A DNA stretch of 64,000 nt, taken from Jiangella alkaliphila. Lineage in GTDB: Bacteria > Actinomycetota > Actinomycetes > Jiangellales > Jiangellaceae. Within the stretch, counting starts at the first letter, position 1. Each line of letters starts with the position of its first letter. Position numbers and translations under genes: made by a program. The stretch is from NCBI RefSeq assembly GCF_900105925.1, contig NZ_LT629791.1:1426001-1490000 (forward strand), given 5' to 3'. The notes below the pieces were generated by a model. The model was given only the letters and a program-made list of their open reading frames with translations. It did no database searches and was not told where the DNA came from. Positions 60,067 to 64,000 of this stretch are shown here, piece by piece.

Positions 60067-60639
60067 CTAGCGCCGCACGCGGTAGCGGAGGTGGGTCGCC
60101 TCCGGGGTGTCGATCACCCGGACGATGTCCAGCTCGATCTCGGCCGGCAGCACGTCGAACAGCCGGCGGCCACCGCCGAGCAGCACCGGGACCTGGGCGA
60201 TCTGCAGCTCGTCCAGCACGCCGGCCGCGAGCGCCTGCTGCGCGGTGTATCCGCCCTGGACGTAGACGTGCTTGTCGCCGGCGGCGGCCTGAGCCTGCTT
60301 CATCGCGCTGGCGATGCCGTCGGTCACGTACGTCACCAGCGGATAGCCGAACCGCGCGGCCGGTGCCGGCGGACGGTGGCTGACGACGAAGATCGGCCGG
60401 CCGTTGAGGTCGCCGCCCCAGTGGTCCATCAGCTCGGCGGTCCGCCGCCCGGTGACGACGGCGCCGGCCGCGCCCATCTCGTCCATCACCTCCGCCGCCG
60501 GCCCGGTGACTTCGGCGAACTCGCCGCCCGGCGCGAACCACTCGTGCAGCCGGTGGCCTTCGGGGCCGCCGAGGAAGTCGTCCGGCGCGGAGATGTAGCC
60601 GTCGGCGGACACCGACATGTAGAGCACCGAGGTGGACAT
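60067..60639 (-). CDS. Dihydrofolate reductase-like (RibD C-terminal) protein
   Basis: A 190-residue DHFR-fold protein. MSVSADGYISAPDD is the family start; AGAVVTGRRTAELMDHWGGDLNGRPIFVVSHRPP and VYVQGGYTAQQALAAGVLDELQIAQVPVLLGGGRRLFD are the conserved NADPH-binding blocks. These are not true folate reductases; some act on pyrimidine-like or other small substrates. ATG 60639 follows AGGAGGGAT. Divergent from the gene at 60756 across a 27-bp palindrome. A distant relative lies at 63243. Confidence 0.92.
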   Translation of the reverse strand: MSTSVLYMSVSADGYISAPDDFLGGPEGHRLHEWFAPGGEFAEVTGPAAEVMDEMGAAGAVVTGRRTAELMDHWGGDLNGRPIFVVSHRPPAPAARFGYPLVTYVTDGIASAMKQAQAAAGDKHVYVQGGYTAQQALAAGVLDELQIAQVPVLLGGGRRLFDVLPAEIELDIVRVIDTPEATHLRYRVRR

Positions 60640-60669
60640 GATCCCTCCTGAGGTCGATGGCTGTGAACC

Positions 60670-60696
60670 TAAACTGTGTCCTATGGACACAGTTTA
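60670..60696. promoter_or_regulatory. Perfect 27-bp inverted repeat (candidate TetR operator) between divergent genes
   Basis: Arms TAAACTGTGTCC and GGACACAGTTTA (12 bp each) are perfectly complementary around TAT. Located 31 bases upstream of the DHFR-like gene and 59 bases before the divergent gene, it can control both. The TetR regulator encoded at 61379-61957 is the nearest candidate. Confidence 0.7.
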
Positions 60697-60755
60697 CGCA
60701 AGACTCATGGCCCGAGTTGTCCGGAAACCACCCCCATGCGGACCGCCCAGCCGGA

Positions 60756-61367
60756 ATGATGGTCGTCGTGGCGGCGGACGCATCCGATCTGCGAGACGAC
60801 ACGCTCTGGCTGGGCGGTGCGTACGAGCTGGCCGTCGAGCTGGGTGAGCGCGACGACGCCCGGCTGGAGGCCGCGCTGACGACCTTGTGGACGGCCGCCG
60901 ACGTCGCCGGCTGCCAGGCGGCGGACCGCGACGACCCGCGCACCTGGGCCGACGCGCCCTGCACCGCGGCGGCGCTGCAACGGCACGGCCGGCTGGCCGG
61001 TCTGGTCACGCTGCCGCGGCGCCGCACCGTCGTGTGCGGGGTCCGGGCCGTGCGGCAGGTGTCCGGCACCGACTGGCTGGTGTTCTTCATCCCGGTCGGC
61101 GCGCTGGACCTCGCCGAGCCGCGCAGTGCCGCGTTCCCGTTCCGCGGCGGCGACTCGCTGCTGTGGCGGCGACCGCTGGACCGCTGGCTGGCCGGCATCG
61201 GCGCCCGGCTGCACGCGGTGGTGCCGTTCCGGCTGGCGCTGATCGGTCCCGAGGTCGCGGGCCTGACGACGGCGCGGTCGCTTGGCGGGCGGCCGCCGGC
61301 GGAGCGCTGGGCGGCCTACCTGATCCCGTCCGGCACCGGCCTGGAGTACCACCAGGCCGATCGCTGA
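60756..61367 (+). CDS. Hypothetical protein
   Basis: A 203-residue protein with no family I recognise. The N-terminal half is acidic and helical (AADASDLRDDTLWLGGAYELAVELGERDDARLEAALTTLWTAADVAG). The C-terminal half is rich in Arg, Gly and Pro (FPFRGGDSLLWRRPLDRWLAGIGARLHAVVPFRLALIGPEVAGL). No signal peptide or clear membrane helix. ATG 60756 or 60759 is chosen; an upstream ATG at 60657 would span the palindrome and is unlikely. It is convergent with the TetR gene, 11 bases between stops. Confidence 0.6.
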   Translation: MMVVVAADASDLRDDTLWLGGAYELAVELGERDDARLEAALTTLWTAADVAGCQAADRDDPRTWADAPCTAAALQRHGRLAGLVTLPRRRTVVCGVRAVRQVSGTDWLVFFIPVGALDLAEPRSAAFPFRGGDSLLWRRPLDRWLAGIGARLHAVVPFRLALIGPEVAGLTTARSLGGRPPAERWAAYLIPSGTGLEYHQADR

Positions 61368-61378
61368 CGCCGTACGTC

Positions 61379-61957
61379 CTAGCGGGCGGCGAGGCGGTCG
61401 AACGCGGCCTCGACCGCGGCCGGCAGCCGCTCCGGATCGTCGTCGACGAGGGTGCGCGCGGCCTGGTAACAGGCCAGTCCGAGCTCGGCCGCGACGGTGG
61501 CGGTCTCGCGGTCGGCGCCGCGGTCGGTGAGCACGCGGGTCAGCGTCTCGGTGTGCCGGCGCAGCTTTGTCAGGCTGCGGGCGCGCAGCTCCGGATGCGC
61601 CTCGACCAGGCGCTCGTGCGCGGTGTAGAGGGCGGCGTTGGCCGTGATGGCCGCGACGTACGGGACGACCAGCGCGCGCACCTGCGCGATCGCCGCGGTC
61701 AGGGTGTCCGGCACACCGCCTGGTGCGGCACCGGCCGCCGCCACCAGCTCGTCCGCCACGCGATCGTCGCCGAAGACGACCTCCTGCTTGTCGCCGAAGT
61801 AGCGGAAGAACGTGCTGCGGCCGACCTCGGCCCGTTCGGCGATGTCGGTGACGGTGACGTGGTCGAAGCCGCGCTCGGCGAACAACGCCAGTGCGGCGTC
61901 GACGATCGCCTCGCGGGTGCGCTGCTGCTTCCGCTCGCGCAGGGTCTCCGGTGCCAC
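61379..61957 (-). CDS. TetR-family transcriptional regulator
   Basis: A 192-residue repressor. The HTH is [50 protein letters not shown] (about residues 12-61); the C-terminal ligand domain is helical and of the AcrR type ([35 protein letters not shown]). GTG 61957 is chosen because the upstream GNAT gene stops 19 bases before it. It probably forms an operon with GNAT. A candidate operator is the palindrome at 60670. Confidence 0.9.
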   Translation of the reverse strand: MAPETLRERKQQRTREAIVDAALALFAERGFDHVTVTDIAERAEVGRSTFFRYFGDKQEVVFGDDRVADELVAAAGAAPGGVPDTLTAAIAQVRALVVPYVAAITANAALYTAHERLVEAHPELRARSLTKLRRHTETLTRVLTDRGADRETATVAAELGLACYQAARTLVDDDPERLPAAVEAAFDRLAAR

Positions 61958-61976
61958 GTCGTCGAGCTTAAGGTGC

Positions 61977-62729
61977 TCAACCCACGGGGTGCCGCATCCA
62001 GACGTTGGGCTCGACGTAGACCGCGTAGTCGTGCTCGACGCTGCAGTGCACCGGCACCAGCGCCTGCGGGACGACGACGTCGCCGGTCGCGTCGAACGGC
62101 AGGCCGGTCCACTCCCGCCAGTCGGCCAGCGTGCCGGCGATGACCATCGACCGCGGCGCGACCTTGACGATCGTCGCGCCGGCCCGCGCGTGCACGCGCA
62201 GCCACGGGTCGGCCGGCAGCCCGTCGGGCCGGGTGCGGTACGCGTACTCGCGCATCGGGACGTGCGGCTCGAGGTGCTTCGCGCTCGGCCGGACCGGTGC
62301 CACCAGCTCGGTGAAGCCCAGCCGGCGGACGTTCTCGTGCATGGCCGCGAGCAGCACCGAGGCGAGGCCCTCGCCGCGGCGGTCCGGCCGGATGGAGATC
62401 TCCAGCGCCGACACCAGCGTCGGCGACGAGTCGCGGTCGCGGTCCTGCGCGGCCCACCGGATGACGCCGTCCCAGCCGTCGTCGGGCAGCTCCCGCCGGT
62501 GCTCGCCGCCGAACTCGAACGGCACGGTGTACGCGAGCGCGACGGGGGTGTCCGGCGGCTCGTAGGCGACCAGCACATGCTCGGGGTGGTTGGTCTCGAC
62601 GTCCGGGTAGTACAGGCCGGCCGCGGGGTCCTGCTGCATGAACGACGGCCACAGGTTCGGCAGCTGGGACTGCATCGCGGCCAGCTCGGGCCTCCGGTCC
62701 AGCGGCTCGACGATGAGGTTGGCGGGCAT
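61977..62729 (-). CDS. GNAT-like acetyltransferase-fold protein
   Basis: A 250-residue protein. [47 protein letters not shown] is a clear GNAT acetyl-CoA-binding segment (RRGEGLA), though it sits at about residue 110 with long flanking regions, so the protein is larger than typical GNATs. Acetyl acceptor unknown. ATG 62729 lies upstream of the TetR gene on the same strand. Confidence 0.85.
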   Translation of the reverse strand: MPANLIVEPLDRRPELAAMQSQLPNLWPSFMQQDPAAGLYYPDVETNHPEHVLVAYEPPDTPVALAYTVPFEFGGEHRRELPDDGWDGVIRWAAQDRDRDSSPTLVSALEISIRPDRRGEGLASVLLAAMHENVRRLGFTELVAPVRPSAKHLEPHVPMREYAYRTRPDGLPADPWLRVHARAGATIVKVAPRSMVIAGTLADWREWTGLPFDATGDVVVPQALVPVHCSVEHDYAVYVEPNVWMRHPVG

Positions 62730-62746
62730 GGGCGGATTGTGCCACC

Positions 62747-63118
62747 TCACTCGTCGAGCAGGTCCTTCTGCCGGTCGATCGCCTGCCCCAGCAGCGCCGC
62801 CACCGCGTCGGGCCGCTCCTGAGCCCGGGCGAACGGCATGCTGCGCAGGTACCGCCCGCTGCCGCCGAGCAGGCTCTCCGGGTCGTCGAGCAGCACGCCC
62901 TTGTGGAACATCAGGCCGACGGTGTGCCGCGTAACGGAGACCGCGCACAGCCAGTGGTGCCAGTCGCCGCCCGCGGTGAACGTCAGCCGGTTCCACTTGA
63001 TCGCCTCGTCCAGGTCGCCGGGCGCGCGCTCGCGAACGAGGCCGGCCAGCGCCTCGGCCTCCGCGCGGCGGTCCTCGGGCAGCTGGTCGAGCCAGACGTC
63101 GATCTGGTGGACGGTCAT
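62747..63118 (-). CDS. DUF1801-family protein
   Basis: A 123-residue protein of the DUF1801 (YdhG-like) fold: VHQIDVWLDQLPEDRRAEAEALAGLVRERAPGDLDEAIKWNRLTFTAGGDW, then SVTRHTVGLMFHKGVLLDDPESLLGGSGRYLRSMPF. Members are small cytosolic proteins without firm function. AGGAGG site before the ATG. Seventeen bases upstream of the GNAT gene on the same strand, so probably the first gene of a DUF1801-GNAT-TetR unit. Confidence 0.9.
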   Translation of the reverse strand: MTVHQIDVWLDQLPEDRRAEAEALAGLVRERAPGDLDEAIKWNRLTFTAGGDWHHWLCAVSVTRHTVGLMFHKGVLLDDPESLLGGSGRYLRSMPFARAQERPDAVAALLGQAIDRQKDLLDE

Positions 63119-63242
63119 GACGATGCACCTCCTGCCTCACGGCGTACCCCGTTCGGCCGCCGCTGAAGCGGACCTGAAGAGAACCGTAAGGCGGGCAGGA
63201 CATCGTGGAGTCATCGAGAACGACACACAACAGGAGGACATC

Positions 63243-63782
63243 ATGCGCAAGCTCATCGAGTCGACCTTCATCACGCTCGACGGCGCCATCGGGGAGCCGC
63301 ACGTCTGGGGCCAGCCCTACTGGGACACGCAGCACAACGAGTACAACGCGAACCTGGCCTACGGCGTCGACGCCATGCTGCTGGGCCGGGCCACTTACGA
63401 GGGGTTCAAGGACGCCTGGACGTCGCGGGCCGGCGACCCGATCGCGGACCGCTTCAACGCGCTGCCGAAGTACGTCGCCTCGCGGACGCTCACCGGCGAG
63501 CTGGAGTGGAACTCGCGGGTCCTCGAGGGCGACGTGGCGCAGGCCGTCGCCGACCTGAAGGCCCAGCCCGGCGAGAGCATCATCAAGTACGGCACCGGCG
63601 AGCTGGACAAGACCCTGCTCGAGCACAAGCTGGTCGACGAGTACCACTTCTGGATGTACCCGGTGCTCTCGGGCGGCGACGGCTACCGCGTGTGGGACGG
63701 CTTCGACACCGTCCACCTGAAGCTCGTCGACCAGACGGTCTTCGAGTCCGGGATCATCGTGGGCGTCTACGCACCCAAGTGA
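63243..63782 (+). CDS. Dihydrofolate reductase-like (RibD C-terminal) protein
   Basis: A 179-residue DHFR-fold protein: MRKLIESTFITLDGAIGEPHVW, YGVDAMLLGRATYEGFKDAWTSRAGDPIADRFNALPKYVASRTL and SIIKYGTGELDKTLLEHKLVDEYHFWMYPVLSGGDGYRVW. It shares the fold but not close sequence with the protein at 60067, so it is not a recent duplicate. AGGAGG site before the ATG. Divergent from the DUF1801 gene. Confidence 0.93.
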   Translation: MRKLIESTFITLDGAIGEPHVWGQPYWDTQHNEYNANLAYGVDAMLLGRATYEGFKDAWTSRAGDPIADRFNALPKYVASRTLTGELEWNSRVLEGDVAQAVADLKAQPGESIIKYGTGELDKTLLEHKLVDEYHFWMYPVLSGGDGYRVWDGFDTVHLKLVDQTVFESGIIVGVYAPK

Positions 63783-64000
63783 TCGACCCGACCCATGCGC
63801 GGCCGCCCGGCGAGTTCCCGGGCGGCCGCGCACGTCAGCTGTGCGCCGTCGGCGTGGGCCCCCTCGAACGCGGCGTCGTCCTGCACAGACCGGACCAGCG
63901 CCACGATGCGGTCCGCTTCCCGCTGCTCGGCCGGCGAGAGCGGGAGACCGACGGCGTCGCGTGCGGCATGCGCGGCGCCGAGCACGGCGGCGGCGTCGTG
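63767..64000 (-). CDS. C-terminal end of a large regulator/ATPase-like protein, truncated by the window edge
   Basis: The frame is open to the last base. The visible 77 residues (HDAAAVLGAAHAARDAVGLPLSPAEQREADRIVALVRSVQDDAAFEGAHADGAQLTCAAARELAG) resemble the C-terminal helical repeat end of actinobacterial LuxR/AfsR-type regulators, where LLGAAEALR...G.pl.p.er...d and FaaAwaeGralsleqAv occur. The assignment rests on that pattern only. It overlaps the DHFR-like gene by 16 bases, convergent. Confidence 0.6.
   Translation of the reverse strand, partial: HDAAAVLGAAHAARDAVGLPLSPAEQREADRIVALVRSVQDDAAFEGAHADGAQLTCAAARELAGRPRMGRVDHLGA

Overview
The window is high-GC DNA with dense, overlapping genes (many ATGA/GTGA junctions). 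It has actinomycete hallmarks: a luciferase-like F420/FMN oxidoreductase, an XRE/DUF5753 regulator with a DUF6879 partner, an actinobacterial GAAC-N4-GTTC LexA box, many apparently leaderless promoters, and the tmk-holB ... PSP1 - TAP-type hydrolase - tRNA-Thr neighbourhood. It is almost certainly an actinomycete chromosome. The genus cannot be fixed from sequence alone; a Jiangella-like soil actinomycete is only a weak guess.

1-15.3 kb is a catabolic island. A cyclic amidohydrolase (5'-truncated), a luciferase-like oxidoreductase, a CoxG-like protein and a three-subunit molybdenum hydroxylase form one operon. A GntR/FCD regulator, a NitT/TauT-type ABC importer, a DMT exporter, an aldehyde dehydrogenase and a ThDP decarboxylase-like enzyme follow. 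A shared TTG(A/T)ATCCAA site lies upstream of the importer and of the dehydrogenase. Together they look like uptake and ring-opening degradation of an unknown N-heterocycle. 15.3-17.2 kb holds a serpin and a DedA protein.

17.3-28.9 kb is a housekeeping block (tmk, holB, PSP1/RicT-like, TAP-like hydrolase, L,D-transpeptidase, tRNA-Thr). It is split by accessory DNA: a HEPN-domain gene broken by an amber codon, an LPXTG surface protein, and a complete IS1380-family element with 14-bp ends and a 5-bp target duplication, landing at the PSP1 promoter. 29-30.8 kb has a PCMT/FxLD-type methyltransferase, a small CxxC protein and an XRE regulator.

30.8-40.5 kb is a peptide uptake and hydrolysis locus: an Lrp-type regulator and a fused OppD-OppF ATPase on the minus strand, divergent from an M19 dipeptidase, a binding protein, two permeases, a degenerate M24 'peptidase' and an alpha/beta hydrolase. 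40.5-42.6 kb repeats the theme of a small CxxC protein beside an XRE/DUF5753 regulator. 42.6-46.9 kb has a DUF3500 protein and divergently arranged kdpD and kdpE with no kdpFABC in view.

46.9-64 kb is a mixed region: SDR, Gfo/Idh/MocA, three alpha/beta hydrolases, 3-hydroxybutyrate dehydrogenase, a second HEPN protein, MarR-GNAT, DUF1992, an ECF sigma factor facing an MFS pump, an ArsR-SRPBCC pair, a LexA-controlled dinB, two RibD/DHFR-like proteins, a TetR regulator, GNAT, DUF1801 and the C-terminal end of a large regulator cut by the window edge. Several regulators here sit beside perfect or near-perfect inverted repeats that look like their operators.
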